Origin: Botryosphaeria dothidea
Taxonomy: Eukaryota; Ascomycota; Dothideomycetes; Botryosphaeriales; Botryosphaeriaceae
Length of the DNA: 64,000 bases
NCBI GenBank assembly: GCA_011503125.2
Contig: WWBZ02000082.1
Coordinates: 2,108,001 to 2,172,000 of the forward strand
Direction: 5' to 3'
Shown here: piece by piece, positions 10,949 to 21,155 of the stretch
Layout: each line of letters opens with the position of its first letter
Numbering within the stretch: the first letter of the stretch is position 1
Made by a program: the position numbers and the translations under genes
Notes under the pieces: model-generated
Databases searched by the model: none
What the model was told of the DNA's origin: nothing
Seen by the model: the letters and a program-made list of their open reading frames with translations, nothing else

Positions 10949-12444
10949 TTAGTCAGCTTCTTCACAGTCTTCGTCATAGTCCTCTTCGTCTTTCGAGATC
11001 CCCTTCATCAAATCCGGCACGATCACTGAACTCGCCCTGATCAGCCTCTCCGACCTCTGCCTGACGTCCGCCCTCAACCGCTCCCAATCCACACCGAGCA
11101 CCTTGCCCCATCCTTCACCGCCTGTCCATCAACCAGCACCGTCCGTATGCTCGACGGGTTCGAATTGCACACCAGCATCCCCACCGGATCCACCGCCGGC
11201 ACCATCCCCACATCCTCGCACGCCGTCACCACCACATCCGCCCTCTTCCCCGGCGTCAGGCTGCCCACCAGATGCCCGACCCCCAGCGCATCCGCGCCCC
11301 CTTGCGTCGCCAAACGCAGCACGTCCATCGCCTTCCGCGGATTCGCCAGCGGCGGGCCATTCCCCAGCGCGTGCCTCGCCGCATTGTCCCGCGCGCGCTG
11401 CGCCTGCAGCAGCAACCGCGCCTGCGCCACCCATGTCGTTGTTCTGGCTGCACGTCACATCGACTGCCCAGCCCCCACCTTGCTGCAGCCGTGCTCGTCG
11501 ATGGCGCGGAAGGCGACGGGATGCCCCATTGCCCATCTGCAGCTCCGTCTCGGGGCGTCGACACGACGCCGGCGCCGTGCTCGGCCAGCAGCGCGCACTC
11601 GCTGTCTGTCCAAGCCGCGCCGTGCGAGAAGAGCAGGTCGGCGCCGAGGTCGCCGGCGTCTCCCAGGTGCTGGACGACCTGCAGGTTCGTGTCGTAGTGG
11701 CCGATGGCGACGTGCGCGGTAATCAGCGGCACGCCGAGCGAGCGGGCGAAGGCGATTTCCTCTCGGACGCCCTGCGGCTGCGCGGTCTCGGGCTCGTTGC
11801 ACGCGATGCCGAAGGTGAGCAGGCTCGCTTCCCACGTGTTGGTTGGGAAGTGCCGCTTCAAAGCCCGTCGGGCGTCGTCGCGGCGCGCGGCGGGCGTGAA
11901 GCTGGTGTCGGCGGTGCTGAGGGCGGTTGCCTCGGGATTGCTGCTGCTGAGAGGCGGGTTGGCGTAGAGGCCATAGCAGAAGGCGCCGCGGATGCGGGCG
12001 TTCTTTAGAGCGGCGATGGCGGCATCGGTGTGGGCGGGTGAGTTGAGGATGTGGCAGTGGTCGACCACGGTGGTGATACCGTTGTTTAGGAGGTCAATGG
12101 CGCCTGCGTAGTTGGCCGTGTAGACGTCTTCAGGAGTGTAGAGGCTGCCAAAGCATGTCCGCATGATCAATGCGTAATCCATTAGCGACCAGTCTGATCC
12201 GACGGACCGCAGGAGCTGCTGCCATAGATGATGGTGGCTGTCGACAAAGCCTGGTGATACCAAGCAGTTGGTTGCATCGATGGTACGTGTGGTGGATTGA
12301 TCCTCGACAGCAATATTGGGTTTCAACCTTGACGATAGTGTTGCCCTCAATCAGGATGTCGCAATCACGGATGACGCCAAGGGCTGGATCCATAGAGATG
12401 ACAGTTCCATGCTTGATGATAATTGAAGTATCGCGCCCAGTCAT
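10949..12444 (-). pseudogene. Amidohydrolase (chlorohydrolase/deaminase type), multiply frameshifted
   Basis: Metal-dependent amidohydrolase of the TrzA/AtzA/guanine-deaminase superfamily, which would hydrolyse a ring or side-chain C-N bond in the cytosol. Recognisable parts in order: IIIKHGTVISMDP, CDILIEGNTIVKVE, SPGFVDSHHHLWQQ with the metal-binding HxH, GITTVVDHCHI, PLITAHVAIGH, LFSHGAAWTD, then TELQMG, GHPVAFRAIDEHG, DVTCSQNNDM, LATQGGADALGVGHLVGSL, PGKRADVVV, and an acidic tail ending at the TAA at 10951-10949. These blocks lie in different frames. Breaks fall near 12320, 11555, 11529, 11466, 11431 and 11107, all small indels without splice signals. The start at 12444 is the first ATG before the conserved N-terminus. 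As given, it cannot make a full enzyme. Confidence 0.75.
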
Positions 12445-12778
12445 TGTGAAGCCTGTTGGGGGTTTCAATGAGAAGTGGGGAAGTGAGTCTTCTTCGATGG
12501 CGGAATGGGGGGAATGGGACACTCTACAGCAAATCCGTCTGTTGTGAACCTTTTATTTCTTTCTGCCCGTAAATCTTAGGCAAACCCCGCATTAATATCC
12601 TGTTCGGAAAAGGAAGTATAGCAACCAGCACTTACGTGAGAATATAGTGTTTTACCAAGACTTCTGTCTCACTGCCCCACTGGTCCACATAGAAAAGGGT
12701 GAGACTTGTCCCACGCTGACTTTGAATGTTCTTCAGTCTGGAAAAAAGGCCGCCAATTTCCCATGAGGAACTTGCTGC
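12445..12778. other. Intergenic, no gene seen
   Basis: Some 330 bases between the amidohydrolase start and the regulator stop. No gene or distinctive repeat is visible. It probably holds the amidohydrolase promoter. Confidence 0.4.
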
Positions 12779-14832
12779 TCAAGAGGGCGTACGCATATGT
12801 ATCAGATCCAGGCCGGTAGTATGCATAGCCGCCACATAATCAGCCATACGCTCACTAGTTTGATCGTAAGAAGGAGGTGGTAGTTCGGCCCTGGAAATCG
12901 CCATCTCTCCTGCTATACCCACTACTGATGAGGCCTGAGGCACTGCACTGAACGTAGTGTGTATGCGACGGAGCGCCAGTTGAACTGAGCTAGAAGAATT
13001 CGGTAGCTCATCTAAGCTTCTGACAATAATGGCCCTCACATTCTCAAAAGCCTCGTCACCGATTTCTCCTTTCTGATAGTCTCGTAGTACTTTTTTTGGA
13101 GAGCATCTGTGCAGCGGCTACGACATGGTGTGGGTAGGGATCGATGGAGAGAAGTGAGCATTTCGCACTCTCTCCGGGTGAAATTCCAGCGTTATGAATG
13201 GGAAATACGTTTGCGGTACCGAATTTGAGTGTATTGAGTGCTCTTTGCTCAGAGTCTGCTCGTACCATGTCAAGCTTCGCTAGAAGGTCCATGCGGCCAG
13301 AAGCCTCGATGGCATCTATCAAGATCAAGATTCCGAGGTGCCAATGTAACATGATGAGATCTGATGGTAAAGTAATTAACATTTTTCACTCAGTGAAATT
13401 GGGAAGAAAAGCTCACACCAGTCGAGTTTGCGTATCGTGCTCAAGAACTCCAGTTTTTGTTGGCAGGCATCCATCTGTGGTTTGTGCGTGACATGGAAGC
13501 GATCAATAGCGGCAAGCACGTCGCCGAAGGCTCTTGCAATGACTTCGTCACTATGACCATCCCTCAATCCTTCCTTCACAATAGAGATTATCTTCCAGGT
13601 GTACAGCTTCCACTCTCCAGCATGTGAGATAATACTCGCTGCGTCTTTGTCTGTGATTGGAAGACCTTGTTTCTGCTTTTCAGCTCGGTAGTCGTGATAT
13701 ATTAGTGTGCGGGTTTGGAAAAGTCGGAGTATGAGCTCTTGATCAAAGCCCAGTAGGCCCGATGTCAACAAAGGCCGGCAGTTTAACGTGAGAGATGCTG
13801 AGGTATCGAAGATCATACCAGCGTAATATATCAAGCTCTCCGCTCGGACTATGAATTCATTAGGGTCATGTTCCTGATTGTCTGATGTGCCATTGGCGTC
13901 TTCTGCAACGACCTTAAATCCCGAGAACTGGAAGGTCCGATGCCTGGAGCGTAAGTCGTAGATGTGACGAAGCGCAATTTGAATGCAAATTTGGCCCGAC
14001 AAACCATCTGACTCCTCGCTCTCTTCAATCCCGGTAGGACATGGAGTGAGGCCGAATAGGAGGAGAGATAGAATGCAGCAGTAGGTCTTCTTGTTGATTG
14101 CCTTGAGCATGTGATTACGCGCCCTTCGCCATAGTTGGCGGACTAAATATTCATGCCAATGGCGAAGGGGATCTTGCAACACGTTCGGATCAAGGGCTGG
14201 CAACCAACGCACTGTGAAACATTGGATGGCGGCCACAAGGATGGATTGATCGCTGCCACTGTTGTTGAGTTGTTGGGATGGTGACTGGCCGTGGCTCTCG
14301 GGAACTTTACGCAAATGGCAGTCAAGCTCCTCACAAAGCTTGAGAATGCTGACGGGCTCATGTCTTATGAAGGGGTTCGAAGGGTCGTTGCTCCCGCCGG
14401 GGCTGTGGAAAACCCAGGCTGAGAAGACTCTTTCGAAGACTTGGAAGTAGATGCAATTCAACGCTCTGCTTACCCGCAGAACGTTAGGCCAAGATCCACG
14501 GTTGCTTGCCGTTCGCAACCCATCGATTTGGGGGGAGTTTGTTTCAACAGGACTGGCTGTGCTGCGGGTCGGGTTCTCTGCACCAGAAACAGATTGTGCT
14601 GTGCGGGTGCGAGGTGTTTCAGCCATCCACTGATTCTTAGCAAGCACGAATCGAGAGTTTTTGGTCTCAGCCCAACACCTACGTTGAATGTGCAGTCAGC
14701 CTTGGCCTTCAAACATCGTGAGCAAGAAACGATCCGATGGGCTCGCTGACGACGTGCGGCATCACATGCGACGCGCGAGCGGCGGCACCTGTCGCAGCTG
14801 CTGTACTGTTTTCTACGTCTCGGGGCATCCAT
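12779..14832 (-). CDS. Zn2Cys6 transcription factor with a homopolymer frameshift
   Basis: Predicted nuclear regulator of about 645 residues. The zinc cluster is at the very N-terminus: CDRCRRSRVAC, then a long 13-residue linker, then CSRCLKAKADC. Exon 1 is 14832-14683; introns are 14682-14630 and 13416-13361, both canonical and frame-keeping. The body has the helical middle-homology region of fungal C6 regulators, with HWHLGILILIDAIE and PYPHHVVAAAQMLSK near the end. At 13097-13091 a run of seven A (minus strand) puts the last 100 codons in another frame; six A would restore KKVLRDYQKGEIGDEAFENV. Lying between the amidohydrolase and fumarylacetoacetase genes, it is the likely pathway-specific regulator of this block and candidate binder of the CGG-N2-CCG sites at 16485-16623 (inference). 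Confidence 0.78.
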
Positions 14833-14979
14833 TGCGCCTCTGTAACGTAAAGGTGGGCTGACAGTGCAAGAAAATGCGATGGCTTTCTGGCTACAGGAAG
14901 AGAAAGGGTTCCGGATGGTTCGGAAGCGAAGATGACGGTTCCCCGCTTTGCTGCAAGCAAGCCCTCCTTCGCTCCTTCC

Positions 14980-16318
14980 TCACCCCGCACGAACAATCTG
15001 CCCCGCGCAATCCCCAAACCCCAGCACTGTCTTTCCGTTGCTGTCCACACACCGCGCTGACAATACAATCCCGTCTTCATCCTGCAGGTACGTCAACTCC
15101 TGCCCGTCTTCAAACTTGTACGGAACTGTTCCGTTCAGGGTCGCCTCGAAAAGACATGCCAGCTCCACCTTCTTGCCATTCTCCACAGCATCGCCGGATA
15201 CTGTTCCGGTGCCAATCAGGTCCCCGGTTCGCAATCCACACATGGAAGAGGCCTGCTGCGTCAGTTGCTGGTACGGCGTCCACAGTAGGTAGCTGAGGTT
15301 GCTGCTGCAAAGCTTGTACTTCGTTCCATTCCGGACCAAGTGCGCCTCCAGCTTGATATCGAATGTTCCCCGCTGACCCTCTCCATACCGGAGATGCTCG
15401 AGGGGTGACAGCGTCTGCGGGTGCTTCGGTGGGCAGGAAAACGGCTTGAGCGCGTCCAATGTGATGACCCATGGCGAGATTGTGGTTCCAAACGCCTTGG
15501 AATTGAAGGGGCCCAATGGAGGCATCTCGAAGACCTGAATATCTCGTGCCGACCAGTCGTTCAGCAGCACAAATCCGAAAATGTGCTCCGCTGCAGAGTT
15601 GATGTCCAGAGCTTTCCCGTACGGCAATGGCTTTGACACGATGAAGCCCATTTCGAGCTCGTAGTCAAGCGCCTTCGACGCTGCATAAGTGGCGCTTTTG
15701 CTTCCAAATGGATCCCAGTAGACGCCTTTGGGCCGGTGGACACCATGTGGAGAAGGCCGCACGCTTGAGGCTCTCCCATTGTACGCCGAAGGCGCATTGA
15801 AGAAGTTGTCAGGAATCTTCCCTGCGCTCATTGGCGCGCACTGCAAGCGACTTAGTCACACTCAGCTGAAACCCAGAGACCACTTACGTTACTGCAATGC
15901 TCCCAGGAACAGAAGAAGTCTGTGTACCCTTTGCACTCCATCGGCAGATGCATCGTCACATTTTTCAGCGGAACGAAGCACTTTTCATCGACTGCCCCGG
16001 CCTTGACGGCATCGATGATCTGCTGTCTGGTAGCAGTTCGGGTACCACTTGGGAGGGCAGCAAAGCTGCCGAGGTCCGGCTGCTTGATTGTCAATACAAT
16101 GTGCCAGCATGTTGGAGAGCACGAACCTGAGTGAAGGTATCGGCAACCGTCTTATCCTTGAAGGCGCCTTGTTTGCTCAGTGCCCGAAGATCAAGCGCAA
16201 AATCCCCAATTGCGGTTGCACAATGAGTTTCTGGCGACCCAGAAGTAGATACGACGCCAAAGGGAATGTTTTCCAGTGTGAAAGGAGAACCTTCTGCGAT
16301 TTCAGGAGTAAATCCCAT
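14980..16318 (-). CDS. Fumarylacetoacetase (fumarylacetoacetate hydrolase)
   Basis: Predicted 415-residue fumarylacetoacetase. This cytosolic enzyme splits fumarylacetoacetate to fumarate and acetoacetate, the last step of tyrosine/homogentisate breakdown. Exons on the minus strand are 16318-16127, 16082-15888 and 15840-14980, exactly 416 codons. The N-terminal SH3-like part contains FTLENIPFGV. The catalytic domain keeps the known active-site positions: DFFCSWEH (metal Asp and general-base His), NGRASS (Arg), LDYELEMGF (two metal Glu), LNDWSARDIQ (metal Asp), FNSKAFGTTISPW (Lys) and GTGTVSG (Thr). One oddity is YNGRASS where most family members have YHGRASS. It is divergent from the cupin gene and sits in a block with a regulator, amidohydrolase and SDR. 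It may serve a special aromatic-acid pathway rather than housekeeping tyrosine turnover, since no homogentisate dioxygenase or maleylacetoacetate isomerase is adjacent. Confidence 0.9.
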
Positions 16319-16484
16319 CTTGAATGCTCAGCGAATATCGATATCGTAACAATGCCTGACGCAGCAATGTGACAATGAGAAAAGAACCCATACACTGGCT
16401 TTCCGTCATTTTAAAGGCTGCGAGGTGAGCGTGATAATGTTCCTGGGGATCCGGTTTGTTCCCTACAGCATGGTCCACATGCAT

Positions 16485-16492
16485 CGGTTCCG
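16485..16492. promoter_or_regulatory. CGG-N2-CCG palindrome, site 1
   Basis: CGGTTCCG, flanked as TCGGTTCCGA. Inverted CGG triplets are the usual half-sites of Zn2Cys6 regulators. Confidence 0.5.
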
Positions 16493-16516
16493 ACGACGCT
16501 CGCATTGCGCTAAAAT

Positions 16517-16524
16517 CGGCTCCG
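16517..16524. promoter_or_regulatory. CGG-N2-CCG palindrome, site 2
   Basis: CGGCTCCG, with the same two-base spacing as site 1 and 32 bases from it (start to start). Confidence 0.5.
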
Positions 16525-16532
16525 CTGGCAGT

Positions 16533-16540
16533 CGGTTCCG
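16533..16540. promoter_or_regulatory. CGG-N2-CCG palindrome, site 3
   Basis: CGGTTCCG, flanked as TCGGTTCCGA, identical over ten bases to site 1 and 16 bases after site 2. Confidence 0.5.
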
Positions 16541-16604
16541 ATGCAGTGTAAATGCCCCGCGTTGCCATGAACATTTGGCATGTGCCACGTCCTTATTGAG
16601 GAGA

Positions 16605-16623
16605 GCCGAAGCTTTCGGCTCCG
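16605..16623. promoter_or_regulatory. CGG-N2-CCG palindrome, site 4, inside a larger inverted repeat
   Basis: CGGCTCCG at 16616-16623. It overlaps a perfect inverted repeat, GCCGAA at 16605-16610 and TTCGGC at 16614-16619, around a three-base centre. CCG and CGG half-sites therefore occur in both orientations here. Confidence 0.5.
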
Positions 16624-16746
16624 AAAAGCGTTCCATGCCGTTACTCAATGCATAAATGCTAAGCCAATGCCATAAAAGTCGGACCAAAAGACGCTTCGCA
16701 ACCTGCTCCCATACATCACAATCTTCCTGAACTTCGAGCATCTGCT

Positions 16747-17450
16747 ATGGCGTACTTTCCCCATCCCCGCCGGATTGTGACCGGCCATGACGATAATGGC
16801 AAGGCTGTTTACCTCAAAGACCATACCATAGACCCCGAGCAGTCGAACATGGACGCATCATTTGCTGTGCTTTGGGAAACGCATGAATTTCCAGCAAACA
16901 ACAATGGCTTCCACGATCCAATTACTGAACCGACAAAGAGCCTTTCGAACAAGGACGGCGTTGTTCTGCGGGTTGTTGACATCCCGCCTAATACCGTCAC
17001 AGTATGCTCCACTGTCCTAAGTATCGTGTTGTGAGACTAATAACATACCTTCCAGCCATTCCACCGAACTGTCTCATTGGACTTCGGTATAGTGATGGAA
17101 GGCGAAGTTGAATGGTATTTAATCGTGTTGCTTTGTTTAATCACGCACTGACTGTATACAGCTACCTTGACAACAACGAGACGCTGCGGTTGAAACGTGG
17201 CGACGTCTGCGTACAGCGTGGCACAATACACGGATGGAAAAACCCCACCGACAAGCCCACCAGAATCTATTTTGTACTCATAGGTAAGCTTTTTCTCTCT
17301 CCTAAATCTCATTTTCGCAGTGTTTATTCATCTGATTTGACAAAATTACTGATAATGTATCCGGCAGCTGCGGAACCGGTGTTGATAAATGGAAAGCCTT
17401 TCGATAAGACTGGGTTTTCTGATGAGGGAGTCACCACCGGAGGAAAGTGA
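16747..17450 (+). CDS. Small cupin-domain protein
   Basis: Predicted 172-residue single-domain cupin. Exons 16747-17001, 17056-17114, 17162-17283 and 17368-17450 give exactly 173 codons. A conserved-barrel core is visible: PFHRTVSLDFGIVMEGEVE (first cupin motif, His/Glu) and LKRGDVCVQRGTIHGWKNP (second motif with its His). The N-terminal stretch, with PRRIVTGHDDNGKAV, is typical of fungal small cupins found beside aromatic-catabolism genes. No signal peptide is seen. Small cupins can be dioxygenases, isomerases or decarboxylase-like enzymes, so the reaction is unknown. Divergent transcription from fumarylacetoacetase with a shared promoter suggests a step in the same pathway. Confidence 0.82.
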
Positions 17451-17819
17451 TGTCATCTATGTCTTATTCCGGTCTACGTTCTATGTCTCGGTCAAATGCA
17501 TCTTGGTGTGCTGAATCAATGGAACTTCAAAACTGCGGTCCTCTGTATCTGGTCGGTTTCCGAGAGATTGACTAAATCTTGCCGGGTGATCATTCAGTGG
17601 ATTGATGGTACAGCGCGACATTGATCGAAGCTTCCTCATGTCTTTATGATCTTCTATCAGTTCGAAAAAGGAAGCAGCAGGCGTACGCACATGACCGAAC
17701 CACACCCAAACACCCTTTCGAAACTTCCACTTTCCACCATCACTTCCACACTTCCCACAGGGCTTCACGGAAATCCCAGATTCGACCAGCCAGGACCACC
17801 GCCCTCCACAGCCGCAACA

Positions 17820-19149
17820 ATGCCACCCTACAAGAGCCGCCCAACAACCCCCCACAACCACCTTCCTCCCGCGCCGTCGCCGCCGAAACCGAAACCCACG
17901 CGCCCACCTCACCCTACGCCCCAAACCCACCAAGACATGGCATACATCTACGGCCCCGCCTCCACGCCCGACCTCCAAGTCTGCGCCCTCATGGCCGACC
18001 AAATCAAAGGTACCCTTCCCCTCCCCCCCCCCCCATCCACCACCGCGCTAACTCCCCCCCGACACAGCCAACGCCCGCGTCCTCTTCGGCTGCCACCACA
18101 GCTACGACATCGCCATCGGGCACGGCGACGACGGCGGTTTCCGCGCGCTGCTCTTCCGGCACGACGCGCAGTCGTGCAGCCCAGACGGGCCCACCGGCAC
18201 CAAGTTCCAGGAGCTGCGGAAGGCGCACGCGCTGCTGCGGCTGGCGATCGCGCCGACGCGGCGGGAGGCGGTGCAGAGCGTGCTAGCGTGGACGGAGGGC
18301 CTAGTGAGCGGGAAGGTCGGTGAGTGAGTTGGCTGCGGTTTGCTTCTCGTCATGGCGGTTAGGAGGGGAGGGAGAGGGCAGATGTTTGGATGCAAACCTT
18401 GAGACCAGGCATACGGAGGCACAAAGAGGATGGGTGCTTGCTGGTTGCTGGGCGGTTATGCGAGAATGTATGTGCTGCAGAACGCCACGATCCTCTTGTC
18501 TCCGTCATTGTTGTTTGGAAGATGGATGGCGATGGCGCATACAACGCTTCTTTGGGGATTCCACAAAACGGTTCAACAAACACCTTTATGGACCCCCAGA
18601 ATCAGGCACATACTTTGCCTACGAACAATGAAGAAGGTTGGAACGATGCTCTGGAGTTCTCACTCAAGAAGTTCCAGCTGTACGATTTGATGACGCAGCG
18701 CGTTCTTGGTAAGCAACACCATCACTCCTGTGTGATATGTTCAATTCCAATGCTCACATAAAACAGCATGCGCAAGGGTGCTGAAGGGTTGTCTATGGAG
18801 CTACGGTGTAGTCACAACTGTTCTGGACAATGGAAAATTTAGAACGGATGTCATCAGGCATTCCAATTGTCAGATGCCTGGTGACAGATGGACTCATCGA
18901 CCGGTATGGAACGCACCACAACATGAGTTGTTGTACAAAGGTACCGGCACAGAATGTGTGAGTTCTATTTGCGCCGTGCTGGACCAGATGGAGAACGAAA
19001 TGAAGTCAAGACTGGTTCAGTTAGGTGCGAACATTGGAGCCACGGGAAATGCTAAATCGTATAAAGAGATGAGTGCGGATTCTGGGAAGATATGTAGAGA
19101 CGAAAGGGCAAATATGTCGTGCTGTCGTTTCGCTATTATGTCTTCTTAA
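17820..19149 (+). CDS. Hypothetical protein (four exons)
   Basis: I do not recognise this protein. Exons 17820-18009, 18068-18319, 18481-18708 and 18767-19149 use good GT..AG sites and join into 350 codons, which supports a real gene. The start at 17820 has a good context (CAACAATGCC). In-frame ATGs at 17646 and 17691 would add a Pro/Ser/Thr-rich N-terminus, and one near 17937 would shorten it. The first part is Pro-rich. A possibly folded core follows, with MADQIKANARVLFGCHHSYD, GGFRALLFRHDAQSC and KFQELRKAHALLRLAIAPTRREAV. The C-terminal half has many Cys and no membrane segment. Intron 1 contains a run of 12 C. No neighbour suggests a role. Confidence 0.6.
18023..18034. repeat. C12 homopolymer
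   Basis: A run of 12 C inside the first intron of the hypothetical gene. Its length is likely to vary between reads or isolates. Confidence 0.8.
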
Positions 19150-21155
19150 AGAGATGAGAAAGGCAGTGTTTGGACAAGTGCTAAGGTAAAAATATAATGG
19201 AAGGGGAAAAATGGGTCTTTGGGATAGCATGAGCCTATTATTCGTAGCTGTGAGTGATTTGCAGAAGGATTCCATCCCATCCCGTTCATTGTTCTACATC
19301 AGACGGCTTCAGCGAGGTGAGTGATTAAAGAAATCCCAAGAAACGTAATGGAGCAGTTGCTCGAGCAGACCCTCCCACGGAGGACAATGAAATAAATGAA
19401 AAAGATTATCAATCACCAATTTCTTGTCACAACTCAGCCAGATAAAAGAACAGAAGAGGAGAATGTGGCAGGGAACGGCGGGGCGTACCCGGCACATCGG
19501 TAGCGAGATACATGCTTTGTACTTAAAATGTATGCTTAAGGTAAATTTGTTCTTGGCTGGAGCCAAGTTAGGCATGTGGTTAGTTTCACAGGTTTCAGAG
19601 GAAGGGATCACTTGCGAATCCAGGACAGGATCGTGGAAAGGCCGAATTTCAAGTTCTGCTCGGGTCAGGGGAATACTAATATCCTTGCAGTCTGAAGAAG
19701 CGGCTAGCTTTCCTCATGATCGAGGTAGAGCAGTTGCAGGAAGCCGCAGGCTCAAGAGTACCACAGTATCTTGAACCAGGCCAAGAGGTATATTTGATGA
19801 AAAGGGGAGCTCAGCGGCCTTGGTATGTAGAGGAAGGTCCATCCACAGGGCTCCCCCCGGTCGCGGGCTCTTCCGCGGCGTTTCTTCAAGCTCTTTATCC
19901 ACACCAATGGGAAGCTCACCTGAACGAACTGCCGAACAGCATCAAGGGTACGGGACACGGGGCCAGGGATTGTTGACTGAAATAATCGGAAGTGGACTGG
20001 TTCCGAAAGGCGGCCGGCATGGGCACCGCAAGTGGAGAGAGCAGCAGGCTGCAGGCGCCTTCAATTTCGCGCATGGCGCGCAGGAAGCATAGGCGGGGCG
20101 AGCCAGGCTATGTACGGCAGAAGACGGGCAAACGGCCCAGCTGAGTTCTGGAGTGGGTTCTGATTTTGGAGTCCGTTGTCGGATTTCAGCGGGCTTGTGC
20201 CGGACACGATTCAGGCTTGGCCGACGATGAGGCTCACGGGCGCAAAGCTTGGCCCAGCAAGTGGATGTGCCTGAGACGGCGGGTTCCACGGACTGGCGGG
20301 TGAGCAGGTGTCAGCTCGGGGTCAAGCCACAACATGCGAGGATTTGGTGAGAGAAGACTGGCGGAGGGTCGTCGCGTGACGGGTCAAGGACGTGTACGGT
20401 TTCCGGTCGGCAATTGAAGCGTTTGGGGGGAGTGACAGTGCTCCCCACGGGGCCGAGCACGAGCAGGTACTCACGGCGGCTGGGCCTGCCCTGTTTGCAA
20501 ATGGCAACCATTGCGGGCCAAGCGCAGGCCAAGGACCGACGGCCGCGGATTAGCCGCATGAAGGACACCATAGACACGGAAGGAACGCTCGTCATCGCCC
20601 GCGTGCTGCAGCTCTCCAGGATCTCGGCAGTTGCGCTGCCCGCTCGTTGTTGGCGGATGGCCTGTCGCGATTCGGCGGCGCAGTGCAGAAGATCTCTGCA
20701 CTCCGCCCGCCGGCAACCAGGGCCCCGGCCTCTGCGTTTTGCGGGGAGCGTTTCGCTTAATCCCCAGCTCTCCAGTGGCCCAGCGCCCAGCGCCCCGGCC
20801 GTTGCAACCTCTCGGTGCTGCCCCGGCCGGCCGTCTTTGCTCTCTCCAGTCCCCCTCCACCTTTTGCGCCACCTCAATCAAGTCACTGCCCCGCCCCGTG
20901 CGCCGGTGAATGCGCCTTCCGCACCCCGGCCCTCGCCTCGTCATCACGCCGAGCGGAATCGTCTAATGACTCGTCCATGCAAATGCCTAACCCATGGGCA
21001 CCACTTCGGCTCTTTGCAAGATGTGCACCGGCACTTCCCTCGAAGACCGGTGATCATTACCATGTTTCTTCTACTATAAATCCCCCCGTTTCTCCTACCA
21101 TGACTTGGACGACCCCAGAGGCACTCTTCTAGCCTTCTGTCCCTCAACCGCCACA
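19150..21155. other. Intergenic, no gene seen
   Basis: Two kilobases without a supportable gene. The part from about 20000 to 20950 is GC-rich and full of spurious open frames on both strands. The right end is the carboxylesterase promoter. Confidence 0.45.
21075..21080 (+). promoter_or_regulatory. TATA box of carboxylesterase
   Basis: TATAAA lies 76 bases before the first exon end of the signal-peptide start region and 81 bases before the ATG at 21156, followed by a C/T-rich stretch. Typical of a strongly expressed fungal gene. Confidence 0.55.

Larger units (their letters stand above)
16319..16746. promoter_or_regulatory. Bidirectional promoter with CGG-N2-CCG elements
   Basis: The 428-base spacer between the divergent fumarylacetoacetase and cupin genes. 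It has four copies of the palindrome CGG-N2-CCG within 140 bases, a CCAAT box at 16664-16668 and a TATA-like ATAAAA at 16672 for the cupin gene. The layout suggests joint control of both genes. Confidence 0.65.

Noticed and set aside
20311..20877. 188-codon minus-strand open frame
   Set aside because: Same GC-rich situation; no conserved motif.
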